From Bdellovibrio bacteriovorus (GTDB taxonomy: Bacteria; Bdellovibrionota; Bdellovibrionia; Bdellovibrionales; Bdellovibrionaceae): a stretch of 64,000 nt of DNA. Where the stretch lies: the NCBI RefSeq assembly GCF_001592735.1, contig NZ_LUKE01000004.1, positions 91,514 to 155,513 on the forward strand, given 5' to 3'. A model generated the notes under the pieces. The model did no database searches, was not told where the DNA came from, and saw nothing but the letters and a program-made list of their open reading frames with translations. This document shows positions 7,569 through 16,991 of the stretch, in pieces (position 1 is the first letter of the stretch; each line of letters starts with the position of its first letter). The translations under genes were made by a program, and so were the position numbers.

Positions 7569-10500
7569 TTACGGTAAAGACCTGGATAGTTTGGACCGCG
7601 TGACTTAAACAAATTCTCAATGGACTTGGATTCCACGGTCACTTGATCGTTGATTTCCGTTCCCTTAACCTGACCGCGCAAAGCCGCGATAAAGCTGTTA
7701 AAGTCGTTGGTCGAACGAAGAGCGATAAAGAACTTACGATTGCGATCGTCGCCACTGTCTTGCTGACCGGTGCTACTCGTTTCTTGATTGATCAAGTAAT
7801 AGTTTTCCGTGATGTCGATCGGGGTAGTGCGATCTTCACCATCACACAGCCACAAACCACGAGTCACCGCGGTGGTGCGTTCTTGTTCCGACAAATTCGG
7901 ATTCACGAATTTAGAGTAATCCGTTTTTGGCAACCAGGCTGTTTTATCCTTGGCGAACAGAGCCGGGTTTAAACGAACCACCGCACACTGTTGATATTTA
8001 TTCACACGGATCTTGTAAGTATTGGTTTGCACCGTTAAAGATTTAACGCCATTTAAGGACATGGAATCACCCTCGGATTTAGAATCCGAAGTCGCCCAAG
8101 ACATCGTGTAACCGAAGTCGGTACCGACAGAGAATAAATCCAAAGCCTTTTTAGACATACCCACTTTCGTATTCCATGCCCAAGAACGAGTCGTGTAAGC
8201 CGAGTGAGTGGCCGCCATTGAAAAGCTTGTACCCACGGAATAACCTTGGTTCACGCCGCCCACATACTGAGAGCCGGCCACAGCCTTCACAAACATTTGG
8301 CGATCAATTTGGAAAAGAGATTTTGGATCTTTTTTCGCCGTGTGCATGCAGCTTAAACCGAAAGAGTCGATCAGGCCGTAATTCACGCCGCCTTTTTTGC
8401 CATACATCACGCGCCAATAGTCTTTGCTCCAGAACGCGCAAAGCTTTAAAGCTGTTTCAGTGGAGATCTGACCGGTGCTGATGATGTTTAATAGTTCCGC
8501 TTTAGTTAAAAGCTGTTTTTCAGCTAATTTAGTTCCCCCTAAAAGTTCCACCAGGGGAGTGTTGGTTTTAAACAGACTCATCTCGACGGCGTCGACATTG
8601 TTTTCTTTCATGAAAACATTTTGTTGGGCGCGAGTTGAAATTCTGTCTTGCAAAGCTTTCTGATCAACAAGACCTTGTTCCACCACTTTTTCGATGATGT
8701 TGCTGGTTGATGAGTTATTAATACCTTTGCCTTTTAATAACAGCTCGCTCATGACCGCACCATCCATGATACGCAAAGAGCGATTGGCATCATCCACATT
8801 CAGAATGATGGTGCCCACATACGTAGGGCTTTCTAAAGATGATTTTTTATCGATGGCCGAACTTAATGGCAATGAAGCATCTTTAAGTTTGATTTCTTCT
8901 TTTGTGACGGTCACCTTGCTGTCGTCAATAGGGTGGATTTCTACCAAGATGGTGTTGCGATTGCCCAAAGCTTTGAGGTCTTGGGTTTCGTAAGTTAAAT
9001 CCGTATTCACCTGACCACTTAAAACGTTCACAAATTTTTCTGCCGAAGCTACGTAGGTGTTTTGGTTGTTATCATAGTCTTGGTTTTTTACGATTGCCGT
9101 GCGCAAAAGGTAGACGCCATCACGCAAGCGCTCTGGATTGCTCCAACCATTTGAAAGGCTGGAGTACACAAGCATACGACCGTCCATTTTGAACTGGATT
9201 TTTTTGACCATGGTCATATTCAAGTTCGCATCAATTTTATAACGGTAGGAAACAGTATTATAGTTGAACCCGTCTAAGGCAATCTGGGTGCGAGGACGCT
9301 CTTCGGACTTACAGTCCAATGGTAATTTTTCTTTAGGATCGACGTAACGTAAATCACGTCCTAATGCATTTCCGTTTGTTTCCCAAGGATTTACCAAGAT
9401 GCCGATCTCTTCATTAACTCCTAGATCGGCATTTTGAAACTTGACCGAACCTTTTAAATAACGGTGGCAAGCAAAGTAATCAAAGCTGATGTTTTCTTCC
9501 CAGATAACACAAGAATTCACATCCGTCGTTTTTTCCACGGTCGTGGGAACTGCTGAAGAAGATGGATTGAATTTCGTGATCTTAAAGGTCTGAGCGCGCA
9601 CGGTTTTTTGATCTAAGCCGTGACGGAAGCAGGCTTTAATAGAGTAATAAATTTGTCGGCTCGACGTGTGCTCTTGGCCTACGCGCAGAAAATCGAAATC
9701 AAGTTTGGCGATTTGAATTTTTGGCTTCTGATAGATATCGGCTTCTAGGTCATTGGGGCGGTTGGCGTTTCTTAAAACGCGCACGGTTTCTTCGCCTTTT
9801 TTGCCGTCCGTGATGACGGGTGAGGCCACAGTTGGCTGTGACATGATTTCTGCAATATTAGCATTTATGAAGCTGTCTAATTTAAAATGAGGATTTTGCG
9901 AAACCAGCGGACTTAACTTTAAGAATCCGGTTCCTTTAAGGCCATCATACTCACTGATATAATAAACGCCCGCAAAGCCACTCATGCCTTGAGGCGCGCC
10001 GATCGGCTCAAGCTCTAAACCTAAGAAAAACTGACCACGCGTAGGCAGCGCGGGTAAAGACATCGGAGCTTTGACGCTTAAGTTTCCGTTGGTCATGGTC
10101 GCTTGGATATACTCAGTTTGGGCCATCAAACGACGGATCTCTTTGGTGGTCGTGTAAGCATGAATCAGTTTTAAGCGCGCACGGAAAGTTCCGGACGTTA
10201 GTGGGCGGCTGAAAAGATCGCCGTTCATTTTGCTTAGCTGTAGGTTAACTTTCGGGTGAACTTCAACCGAAACGACAATTTTATCCGCGGTGATTTTTTG
10301 TTCCGTGATAAAAAAGCGCCCCTCGTCAACTAAGAGCGGACGCACGATCGGGGTGTTTTCTTTCGAAAAACCCTTTAATGCTAAGGCGATGTCGGTTGAT
10401 TTATTTAATAGACGTGGAATTTCATTGCCGTCATTGGGGTTTAGGACCGGTGGTAAGTTTTCTCCGTGCGACCAGGGGTTGATCGCAAAAGAAACTTTTT

Positions 10501-10924
10501 GTTCCCCTTTGTGAAGCTTTGTTCCGCGGATCGTGCGCTCTAATAAGATATACTGAGAGTCAGATAAATAGTTGAAATTGATTTGTTCGGCCCACGTGAT
10601 GCAACCTTCTTTGTCGCTGGTAGCTTTGGTTTCATTTTCAACGATTTGGAATTCATGACCTTGGATGGCTTTATCGTAAGCCACATCCTTAAGGCAGGCC
10701 ACTAAGTTAAAGACTTTGGAAACGGGCAGAGCAAAGGTTCCTTGAACTTGAGTCTCAATGCCTTGAGATTTCTTAACGTCCGCCGTTGCTTTGAAAGTCG
10801 CAACAGAAGTGCCGCTTTTGCTGTTTTCAGGCTTTTCCTGGGGTGAAGGAAGGTTACAACCCACCAAAGAAACCGTCAGCAGCATATTCATTAAGATGAA
10901 ATTGAGGCTTTTAGATGTCAGCAT
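7565..10924 (-). CDS. Very large lipoprotein with internal duplication
   Basis: The 1119-residue protein has a lipobox LVGC with lipidated Cys23. Residues about 72-186 and 428-553 are related: each has an AC(L/F) start, a (G/S)C-I-W-(A/E)-E-x-I-x-F-x-Y block (107-119 and 471-483), an NPW (149-151 and 512-514) and a LALKGF or IALDGF end. It is therefore a tandem-domain protein. The last 300 residues contain Ser/Thr/aromatic strands (near GGVNQGYSVGTSFSMAATHS) resembling amphipathic beta-hairpins. Family not recognised. It is translated from an ATG inside the end of the porin-like gene (14-base overlap, GGAG upstream), so the two form one operon and probably one envelope complex. Confidence 0.75.
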   Translation of the reverse strand: MLTSKSLNFILMNMLLTVSLVGCNLPSPQEKPENSKSGTSVATFKATADVKKSQGIETQVQGTFALPVSKVFNLVACLKDVAYDKAIQGHEFQIVENETKATSDKEGCITWAEQINFNYLSDSQYILLERTIRGTKLHKGEQKVSFAINPWSHGENLPPVLNPNDGNEIPRLLNKSTDIALALKGFSKENTPIVRPLLVDEGRFFITEQKITADKIVVSVEVHPKVNLQLSKMNGDLFSRPLTSGTFRARLKLIHAYTTTKEIRRLMAQTEYIQATMTNGNLSVKAPMSLPALPTRGQFFLGLELEPIGAPQGMSGFAGVYYISEYDGLKGTGFLKLSPLVSQNPHFKLDSFINANIAEIMSQPTVASPVITDGKKGEETVRVLRNANRPNDLEADIYQKPKIQIAKLDFDFLRVGQEHTSSRQIYYSIKACFRHGLDQKTVRAQTFKITKFNPSSSAVPTTVEKTTDVNSCVIWEENISFDYFACHRYLKGSVKFQNADLGVNEEIGILVNPWETNGNALGRDLRYVDPKEKLPLDCKSEERPRTQIALDGFNYNTVSYRYKIDANLNMTMVKKIQFKMDGRMLVYSSLSNGWSNPERLRDGVYLLRTAIVKNQDYDNNQNTYVASAEKFVNVLSGQVNTDLTYETQDLKALGNRNTILVEIHPIDDSKVTVTKEEIKLKDASLPLSSAIDKKSSLESPTYVGTIILNVDDANRSLRIMDGAVMSELLLKGKGINNSSTSNIIEKVVEQGLVDQKALQDRISTRAQQNVFMKENNVDAVEMSLFKTNTPLVELLGGTKLAEKQLLTKAELLNIISTGQISTETALKLCAFWSKDYWRVMYGKKGGVNYGLIDSFGLSCMHTAKKDPKSLFQIDRQMFVKAVAGSQYVGGVNQGYSVGTSFSMAATHSAYTTRSWAWNTKVGMSKKALDLFSVGTDFGYTMSWATSDSKSEGDSMSLNGVKSLTVQTNTYKIRVNKYQQCAVVRLNPALFAKDKTAWLPKTDYSKFVNPNLSEQERTTAVTRGLWLCDGEDRTTPIDITENYYLINQETSSTGQQDSGDDRNRKFFIALRSTNDFNSFIAALRGQVKGTEINDQVTVESKSIENLFKSRGPNYPGLYRN

Positions 10925-12086
10925 AAGAAGTCTCCAATTTCAAAAATACTTTTTGATCTTTCGATTGAATTGAATTGATGAACATGACGTCAGATTCTTG
11001 ATACTCAACGCCCACGCGGAAGCCTTGCTTTTCAAAGTCCAAGAAGGTCTTAGCAAAGTATCCGTTGCGATTGGTTTCAAAGCGATTGGCATTAAAGTAA
11101 GACACCGCCGCCTCCGGAGCGATAGAGAAAATACCGCCAGTGATATCCAGGCTTAAACCTTTATTAAAGTAGATCTCGGCACCCGCGCCGTAAGTAGATC
11201 CCGAAGCAAATTCTGCGGCCGCTTTGGTGTTTGTGATGTATTGGGCTCCGCCGACGATATTTAGCCATGCCGTGACCGGGGCTTTAAAGTCAACTTTCGC
11301 CTCATAGCCTTCAAATTTGTTGGTAAAGGCATATTGTGCGTCAGAGATGGATTCAACTTCATTCCCCAAAAGACGCGAAGACTGCGCCACCGCAGATGGG
11401 AGGTTATTAAAGATGAAGTATCCACCGGTCATACGAAGATAAAGGTTTTTAGAGCCTTGCAAATTCACCTTTAAAGCAACGGTATTTAATGAAGGTGTAG
11501 GCTCAAGTTCGCGTGTGTTTGTGCTCAATGAGGTTGATGTCGGGATGGCGGTTTCAAATACAAAGGCCGAAAGCACAGTTCCGCGAGTCAAAAGAAGTTC
11601 GGCGCGTGCCGCAGGGAAAGCAATTTCATCGACAAGCAGGTCTGAGTGCAGATAAGTTTGATTTAAAGCGCCCGCAGAAATGCGTGTGATGGATAAGGGG
11701 CGATAAACCAAAGCGGCTTGAGTTAAAGAGATTTTGTTTTCGGGCTTATCAGCTCCGTCGACGGATTGAGTGGTGCCAGATTGAAGGCGTAAAGAGGGTT
11801 GAAGGTCGATAAGAAGGGTTGAGTGCAATTGGTATTTTGCTTTAAGGTCGGTTTTTAAAGCAAAGATTTTAGATTGGCTTTGCTCATCATGATAATCTTC
11901 GCCACTCATACGCAAACGCCACTCAGCAGAAAATTTCTTTTCCGCTGTCGCCGCTTTGGCATTTTGAGCCTCTTTGACCACCTCTTTGGCCACCTCTTTG
12001 ATAGAGGCGCTCGATTGACCCTGAGCCAGAGAAACTGAGCTCAGTATCAAAATGAGACAAAATGTGACGTATGCGATGCTCTTCAT
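10911..12086 (-). CDS. Porin-like outer-membrane protein, partner of the large lipoprotein
   Basis: The 391-residue protein has a signal peptide (AYVTFCLILILSSVSLAQGQ), then a short Ala/Lys/Glu-rich helix (about residues 25-50, KEVAKEVVKEAQNAKAAT). Alternating beta-strands follow (FSAEWRLRMSG, TLLIDLQPSLRL, NLYLRMTGGYF, GLSLDITGGIF, GFRVGVEYQ), as in beta-barrel proteins. The C-terminus is LKLETSYADI, so the classic final Phe is absent. The coiled N-terminal part may contact peptidoglycan or the partner lipoprotein. It overlaps the downstream lipoprotein gene by 14 bases. The family cannot be named, but the envelope location is well supported. Confidence 0.7.
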   Translation of the reverse strand: MKSIAYVTFCLILILSSVSLAQGQSSASIKEVAKEVVKEAQNAKAATAEKKFSAEWRLRMSGEDYHDEQSQSKIFALKTDLKAKYQLHSTLLIDLQPSLRLQSGTTQSVDGADKPENKISLTQAALVYRPLSITRISAGALNQTYLHSDLLVDEIAFPAARAELLLTRGTVLSAFVFETAIPTSTSLSTNTRELEPTPSLNTVALKVNLQGSKNLYLRMTGGYFIFNNLPSAVAQSSRLLGNEVESISDAQYAFTNKFEGYEAKVDFKAPVTAWLNIVGGAQYITNTKAAAEFASGSTYGAGAEIYFNKGLSLDITGGIFSIAPEAAVSYFNANRFETNRNGYFAKTFLDFEKQGFRVGVEYQESDVMFINSIQSKDQKVFLKLETSYADI

Positions 12087-12342
12087 TCGTACCCCGTTGC
12101 CTTTCCTTATATCAATATCTGTGCTCGAAACTGCAGGGTTGTATTGAAAGCAATTGGTTTTAAAGATAAGACTCTATACAGATGACATTTTAGGGCAGCC
12201 ACGCCCCATATCCATGAACTTAATCTGTATTAAAACCGAACGTTTGTGAGAGGATAGTTCATGAATTTTGAAGAAAAAATGCATTTGAAGATGCCATGGA
12301 TGTAACTGTTTTTAGGGCTCTTGCCCGGAGCATAATGAAAGC
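12087..12342. other. Divergent intergenic region with leader elements
   Basis: These 256 bases separate divergent genes and should hold both promoters. I could not find a convincing -35/-10 pair. The right half contains the micro-ORF at 12261-12305 and then a GGGC-TCTT-GCCC hairpin near 12313-12324, just before the solute-binding-protein start. Confidence 0.4.
12261..12305 (+). CDS. Possible 14-residue leader peptide
   Basis: An ATG at 12261 is preceded at ideal spacing by AGAGGA. It opens a frame of 14 codons (MNFEEKMHLKMPWM) ending in TAA at 12303-12305. The peptide is Met-rich (4 of 14) and is followed by a short GGGC/GCCC hairpin before the solute-binding-protein gene. The good ribosome-binding site is the only strong evidence. 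It could be a real leader peptide that couples translation to the next gene, or chance. Confidence 0.3.
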   Translation: MNFEEKMHLKMPWM

Positions 12343-13068
12343 ATGAAGAACGTGCTGGTGTTATTTTTTATCTTAGTGTTTTCACTTTCGTCCCAGGCAG
12401 AAAGTTGGAAGATTGCCACCTTAGAATGGCCCCCTTATGTCTGTTCAAAATGTTATAAAAACGGTGCGGCGGCAGACGCCCTGAGGGAGGCTTTGCAGAA
12501 AAAAGGCATCACTGTTGAATTCGTTTTTTACCCGTGGGTGCAAACGCGCAAAATGGCGGCGCGAAGATCTTTTGTGGGGTATTTCCCCGCTTGGAAAGAA
12601 GAAATTTTACCTGATTTCCAAGCGTCGGCCCCTTTGTTTTCTTCGCCCGTCAGCTTTATGGAGCGAAAAGAAAATCCCATGAAGTGGGAACAGCTTAAAG
12701 ACCTTAAAGGTAAAACCTTTGCGGTGACGGAAGGTTATGGCAACACGGCTGAATTCAATGCTTTGGTGAAAGATGGATCTTTTAAAACCGTGACGCTTTT
12801 AAGCGAAGAATCCACTATTCGACGTCTTATCGCGGGCAGTGTGGATGCGGTCCTCATCGATATGTTTGTGGGAACGTACTATTTGAAAAAGGTCTTTTCT
12901 TTACATCGAGACAAAATCCGCCTTAATCCTAAAGTTCTTGAAACAAAAGACCTGTATTTTGCTTTTAATGAAGCCAGCCTGCCTAAGGTGGAAGTTTTAA
13001 ATACGGCATTGATGCGACAAAGCTTTCAAGAATCCGTCGAACAATACGTCAAACAGCGAATGAAATAG
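12343..13068 (+). CDS. Periplasmic amino-acid-type solute-binding protein (SBP_bac_3)
   Basis: The 241-residue protein has a signal peptide (KNVLVLFFILVFSLSSQAES) and then the standard type-3 binding-protein pattern: WKIATLEWPPYV at the start of the mature form, LKDLKGKTFAVTEGYGN in the hinge region and GSVDAVLIDMFVGTYYL in lobe 2. A CSKC pair near residue 31 could make a disulfide. Such proteins bind polar amino acids or similar ligands, but no ABC permease or ATPase lies nearby. In predators, stand-alone copies are common and may be sensors. It is convergent with the Kdo transferase gene, 8 bases between stops. Confidence 0.85.
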   Translation: MKNVLVLFFILVFSLSSQAESWKIATLEWPPYVCSKCYKNGAAADALREALQKKGITVEFVFYPWVQTRKMAARRSFVGYFPAWKEEILPDFQASAPLFSSPVSFMERKENPMKWEQLKDLKGKTFAVTEGYGNTAEFNALVKDGSFKTVTLLSEESTIRRLIAGSVDAVLIDMFVGTYYLKKVFSLHRDKIRLNPKVLETKDLYFAFNEASLPKVEVLNTALMRQSFQESVEQYVKQRMK

Positions 13069-13076
13069 ATCTTGGA

Positions 13077-14372
13077 TTAAGACTCTAAGATCTTTTCAAT
13101 TGAAGCCATCACGCGCAAGGTTGACTTCTTATTCTTACCCACTTCTGAACGAATCTCTTCTTTGATATGAGGCCATTGTTGCTGCAGTTTTTTCATTCTT
13201 TGCAGTAAAACGACGACGTCCTCGGGGGAGTGTACGACCTGCACAATCATTCCCGATGAAAAGCTTTTCTTCTGGTAAAACAAAGCCTCGCGGTTGTTCT
13301 GGTGGTGAGGTCCGACCATCACCGGCAGCCCCGCCGCCAAAGCCTCCATCACGCTGTGGACTTGTTTTTTAAAGGAACCGCCGATAAAGGCCACATCCGC
13401 CCACGTGTAAAGCTCGGCTAAGATTCCAACCTGATCGATGATCAAAATCTCATCACCATGCCATTGCAGAGCTTTAGAGTAACGAACATGCTTTAAGCCG
13501 GCGCTGTCTAACTGGGCTTCAAGGCTTGTTAAATGCTCTTCGTGAGTTTCATGAGGTGCAATGATCGAACGTAAATAAAGTCCTTTTAGCTTAGCCAAAG
13601 CCGTCACTAAGACGGTTTCATCTTCCGGCCATGATGAACCGGCGATAAAGATAAAATCCTCAGGGCTTGGCATCAGCTCATTTTTTAAAGCGCGCGGATT
13701 TTCAAGGCGGTGAAAGACCTGATCAAAACGGGTATCGCCACTAACAACCACTGAGGTTTTTAAAGCCAAGGCATCTAAATTCTGAATGTCTTCAGCAGAA
13801 ACGCAGTGCACTTCATCTAAGAATCCCAAAGTGTGGCGGGTTAAAAAACGAGAAATCCCCTTCAGGCGCGAAGAGTTTTCCGCAAATGTCGCAGAAAACA
13901 GCATCATTGGGACTGAGTTTTTATGCGCCACTTCGGCTAAGACCGGCCACACATCCGTGCGGGAAAAAAGCAGCATGCGCGGATTCCAGCGCGAAATAAA
14001 ATGCTGAACTGAGCTTGAAAGGTCCCAAGGTAAAGAAGCCCAAACATCGACTTCAGGGATTTGCGCTAAGATTTTTTTAGCTGATGGCGAAGTGTAGGTG
14101 ACCAGCAAGGGGATTTCCGGAAAACGTTTTTTAAGTTCACGAATCACCGGACGAGCATATTCTATTTCACCACTGGCGGCATGGATCCAAATGGGCTGGC
14201 TGGCGCGGATTTGATCTTCGCTCAAAGAGGATTTGATATTTGTTAAAGAATGATTTTTATCCTCGATCATCTCGCGCAGCTTGCCACTTAAAAAAGGACG
14301 CAAGAGTTGCAGTAGTACATACACAATAGGAGCAAGAATGTATTTATAAATAAAAAACACAAAAGAACTCAT
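13077..14372 (-). CDS. waaA: 3-deoxy-D-manno-octulosonic acid (Kdo) transferase
   Basis: The 431-residue GT30 glycosyltransferase has an N-terminal hydrophobic anchor (residues about 7-30). IHAASGEIEYARP follows, with the conserved catalytic-base glutamate at E69, then FSRTDVWP, the VSGDTRFDQV segment and a C-terminal GGSFKKQVHSVMEALAAGLPVMVGPH donor-binding motif. It transfers Kdo from CMP-Kdo to lipid A precursor on the cytoplasmic face of the inner membrane. The length is close to E. coli WaaA (425). Its start overlaps the stop of the upstream heptosyltransferase-type gene by four bases, which makes an LPS inner-core operon. Confidence 0.92.
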   Translation of the reverse strand: MSSFVFFIYKYILAPIVYVLLQLLRPFLSGKLREMIEDKNHSLTNIKSSLSEDQIRASQPIWIHAASGEIEYARPVIRELKKRFPEIPLLVTYTSPSAKKILAQIPEVDVWASLPWDLSSSVQHFISRWNPRMLLFSRTDVWPVLAEVAHKNSVPMMLFSATFAENSSRLKGISRFLTRHTLGFLDEVHCVSAEDIQNLDALALKTSVVVSGDTRFDQVFHRLENPRALKNELMPSPEDFIFIAGSSWPEDETVLVTALAKLKGLYLRSIIAPHETHEEHLTSLEAQLDSAGLKHVRYSKALQWHGDEILIIDQVGILAELYTWADVAFIGGSFKKQVHSVMEALAAGLPVMVGPHHQNNREALFYQKKSFSSGMIVQVVHSPEDVVVLLQRMKKLQQQWPHIKEEIRSEVGKNKKSTLRVMASIEKILES

Positions 14373-15448
14373 AGGCCCGAATCTTTCAGTTGTCGTACAG
14401 AGTTAGAAACCATTTCTGGAGAGATATCGACAAGGCATTGATGAAATTTAAATTTATTGATGCAAGGTCCTTGACCGTGTTTGCTGCAAGGACGGCAAGG
14501 TAAATTGATTTCCATAATCTTCGTTGCGGGACGAGACGGAAAGCCAAACGGAGCGGGTCCCATGAGGGCCACGGCAGGCTTTCCCAGCTGCTCTGCCACA
14601 TGCAAAAGGCCGGTGTCGTTGGCTACTATCAGTTTTGATTCCGCCACCACGGCGGCACTGACTTGCATCGAACATTTTCCCGCTAAGTTTAAAACACGCT
14701 CGGGCGCGACCGCACGGATATCTTCGATAAACGAATCTTCGGGCCCCCCTAATAACACAAACTTGTCATCAGGGTGCAGTTCGATCAGCTTCATAAAATA
14801 ATCTTTAGGCCAGCGCTTTAAAAAATACGCCGCCGAAGGGGCTAATGCGATGGCATTTTTAAACTCGCCTAAAAGCTCGCGGGCTTTGGCACGATGGATG
14901 TCACTTGGAAAAAGCTGCGGGGCTGGGGGCGCCAGTTTTGAGACTCCCCAAGGTTGCAGAGGCTCTAAAAGATCGCGCTGACCTGAAAAAGGCATTTCAA
15001 ATTTATTAATACGAAAACGGAAAAGTAAAAATCTTTTCCAGCGACGGATCGATCGACGAATGAATTTTGCCCCCAGGCCTAAAAAACCCCACGGTCGCAA
15101 CGTCCAGACAACCAGGCGTGAGCGCATGTTGTTGTGAGCATCGTAAATATGCGTGAATTTTTCTCCGCGCATGGACATCGCCAGTTTTACAAGCTTCCAA
15201 GGTTTGTCTTTGCGATCAAAGGCCCAGACACGGTCAATGGCCGGGTGGTTTTCTAATAGCGGAGCCATATCCTTGCGAGTGATAAACTGGATTTCCGCCT
15301 CAGGATAGGTTTGTTTAATGCCCGCAGGAACGCTCAAAGTCTGAATCACGTCTCCATAGGCGGAAAAGCGAATGATTAAAAATTTAGCACTTTTAGGCGT
15401 CCGAACTAACATGCCTTCGAGCCTAACAAAGGCGCCGAAAAAGGTCAC
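14369..15448 (-). CDS. Glycosyltransferase family 9 (heptosyltransferase-type)
   Basis: The protein shows the GT9 pattern: FLIIRFSAYGDVIQTLSVPAGIKQTYP at the N-terminus (LPS heptosyltransferases have R-x-x-x-x-G-D), ALAPSAAYFLKRWPKDYF in the centre, and KLIVANDTGLLHVAEQLGKPAVALMGP in the donor-binding half. Such enzymes add ADP-heptose to Kdo2-lipid A. It sits directly upstream of the Kdo transferase gene, which supports a core-LPS role. The sugar specificity cannot be read. The C-terminal CRPCSKHGQGPCINKF segment holds three Cys residues, as in several GT9 proteins. Two starts are possible: GTG at 15448 (359 residues, no clear ribosome-binding site) or ATG at 15412 (347 residues). Confidence 0.85.
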   Translation of the reverse strand: MTFFGAFVRLEGMLVRTPKSAKFLIIRFSAYGDVIQTLSVPAGIKQTYPEAEIQFITRKDMAPLLENHPAIDRVWAFDRKDKPWKLVKLAMSMRGEKFTHIYDAHNNMRSRLVVWTLRPWGFLGLGAKFIRRSIRRWKRFLLFRFRINKFEMPFSGQRDLLEPLQPWGVSKLAPPAPQLFPSDIHRAKARELLGEFKNAIALAPSAAYFLKRWPKDYFMKLIELHPDDKFVLLGGPEDSFIEDIRAVAPERVLNLAGKCSMQVSAAVVAESKLIVANDTGLLHVAEQLGKPAVALMGPAPFGFPSRPATKIMEINLPCRPCSKHGQGPCINKFKFHQCLVDISPEMVSNSVRQLKDSGL

Positions 15449-15533
15449 TTGTTTAAAAGTTTTTAAGAGGCTGGGTCATAAAAGGCAGCTGGGTGGGTAC
15501 GACCCTTGAACGTTCAAGGGGGTGAGGAGGCCC

Positions 15534-16991
15534 ATGAATTATGAGGTCTTAAAACCCTTCTGGGGATCAATTAAATTCGTTTTGGCTGCAGGGTCCCTCC
15601 TTTTAGCGCCTCTGGGGGCCTTTTCGCAAGGCACGACGGCTTCGACAATGAAGCTTTCTACACCGCCACAGTTTAAACAGGCCGCTCCGGTGGCGGAATC
15701 TACGGCCGCTATTTCTAAAGTCCATACAGAGATGCGCCTTCTTTCGGATTCATTTATCAGTCCCGATTTTGAAGCCACCCAAAAAACCAGCTATCAATTT
15801 GTTGGAGCGCAATTAAGAACAGATCCCTTTGCCGATGAAGTTTTAAAAATGGATGTTTCGGGTGCGGTGGCCTTGGGCGCTCCGCTTTTAAATTATTTGA
15901 ATATCGCAGAACTTTACACGCAATCCCGCTTTGGAGATGACTCAACACTTTATATAGGTCGCAAGCGTATTAACTGGAATGAGATGGATGCGCGTTGGGA
16001 TTTGGGCGTGTGGGAGCCGTTATTTAAGTGGAATCCACTGTCTCCAGAACGCCAAGGACTTTCCGGTCTTTTTTGGCAAGTCGATCGTCCTTATTATACA
16101 ATGACTCTTTTTGGATCTCCTTTATACATTCCGGATCAAGGACCCAGTTTTGAAATTGAAAATGGCAGTTTTGTTAAGGGGAATCCGTGGTTCCGCCGTC
16201 CGCCTGATAGCATCCGCATTTGGCAAGAAGCAACGGGGATTGATTATCAATTTAAAAAACCTGATGAGACCCAAATCGTTTTGCAAAACTCTTTCGGTAT
16301 GAAGATCTCTGTTGGGGACCCACAAAGTTTGCGTGCGCAATTAAGCTATGCCTACAAACCTGCCAACCAATTGGCGATTGGTTATGAGGGCAATCTTGAT
16401 GTCGGCCAACTTAAAGGGGTCGTGGATTTACAACCTCAAGTCTTTTATCACTCATTAATGGGAGCTGATGTTAGCTATCGTATTCGCAATTTCCGTATGG
16501 GGATGAGCGGAACCTTAGATCGTCCCAGCAAAGATGAAATTTTCGAAGAAAAATGGACTCATCCTGTTTTCACCGATGCGACTTTGTTAAGTCCCTACAT
16601 GGAGTGGAGCAATGCCCGTTGGGGCGTAAGCGTTCAGCATTTAGAAATCTTCGGTGGAGAAGTGACCGAACAAGGGGAGCTGGCTAATCCCAATCGCGCG
16701 GCACTTATGACGCGTTATCCTTATCGTCAAGCCCAACAGATTGCGTTGATGACGAATTATGCATTTAAAAAGGATCGCCGCCTTATTTCTAAGCTCAGTT
16801 TGACTCACTCTGAAAAAAATGATTTTGACTTGATCCGTTTCAGCGCGCGTTTCCGTCTGTCGGGCCTATGGTCCCTGATGGGCGAAATGCAAATGGTGAA
16901 AGCGGGCCCTTTGACGGTTGAAAATCAAAACGAAATTGCTCAATTCGTAAATAATGATCGTCTGATGGTGGGAGTCGCTTATGTCTTTTAA
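15534..16991 (+). CDS. Outer-membrane beta-barrel protein of unknown role
   Basis: The 485-residue protein has a signal peptide with a long hydrophobic segment (FVLAAGSLLLAPLGAFSQG). Many amphipathic strands follow (STLYIGRKRINW, IVLQNSFGMKIS, FRMGMSGTLDRP, GLWSLMGEMQMV), and the protein ends in MVGVAYVF, a C-terminal Phe typical of BAM substrates. The pattern recalls DUF1302-like or porin proteins, but I cannot assign a family. The ATG at 15534 follows GAGGAGG closely; an upstream in-frame GTG at 15522 overlaps that site. Its last 11 bases overlap the start of the EF-hand lipoprotein gene, so the two are co-translated. Confidence 0.7.
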   Translation: MNYEVLKPFWGSIKFVLAAGSLLLAPLGAFSQGTTASTMKLSTPPQFKQAAPVAESTAAISKVHTEMRLLSDSFISPDFEATQKTSYQFVGAQLRTDPFADEVLKMDVSGAVALGAPLLNYLNIAELYTQSRFGDDSTLYIGRKRINWNEMDARWDLGVWEPLFKWNPLSPERQGLSGLFWQVDRPYYTMTLFGSPLYIPDQGPSFEIENGSFVKGNPWFRRPPDSIRIWQEATGIDYQFKKPDETQIVLQNSFGMKISVGDPQSLRAQLSYAYKPANQLAIGYEGNLDVGQLKGVVDLQPQVFYHSLMGADVSYRIRNFRMGMSGTLDRPSKDEIFEEKWTHPVFTDATLLSPYMEWSNARWGVSVQHLEIFGGEVTEQGELANPNRAALMTRYPYRQAQQIALMTNYAFKKDRRLISKLSLTHSEKNDFDLIRFSARFRLSGLWSLMGEMQMVKAGPLTVENQNEIAQFVNNDRLMVGVAYVF

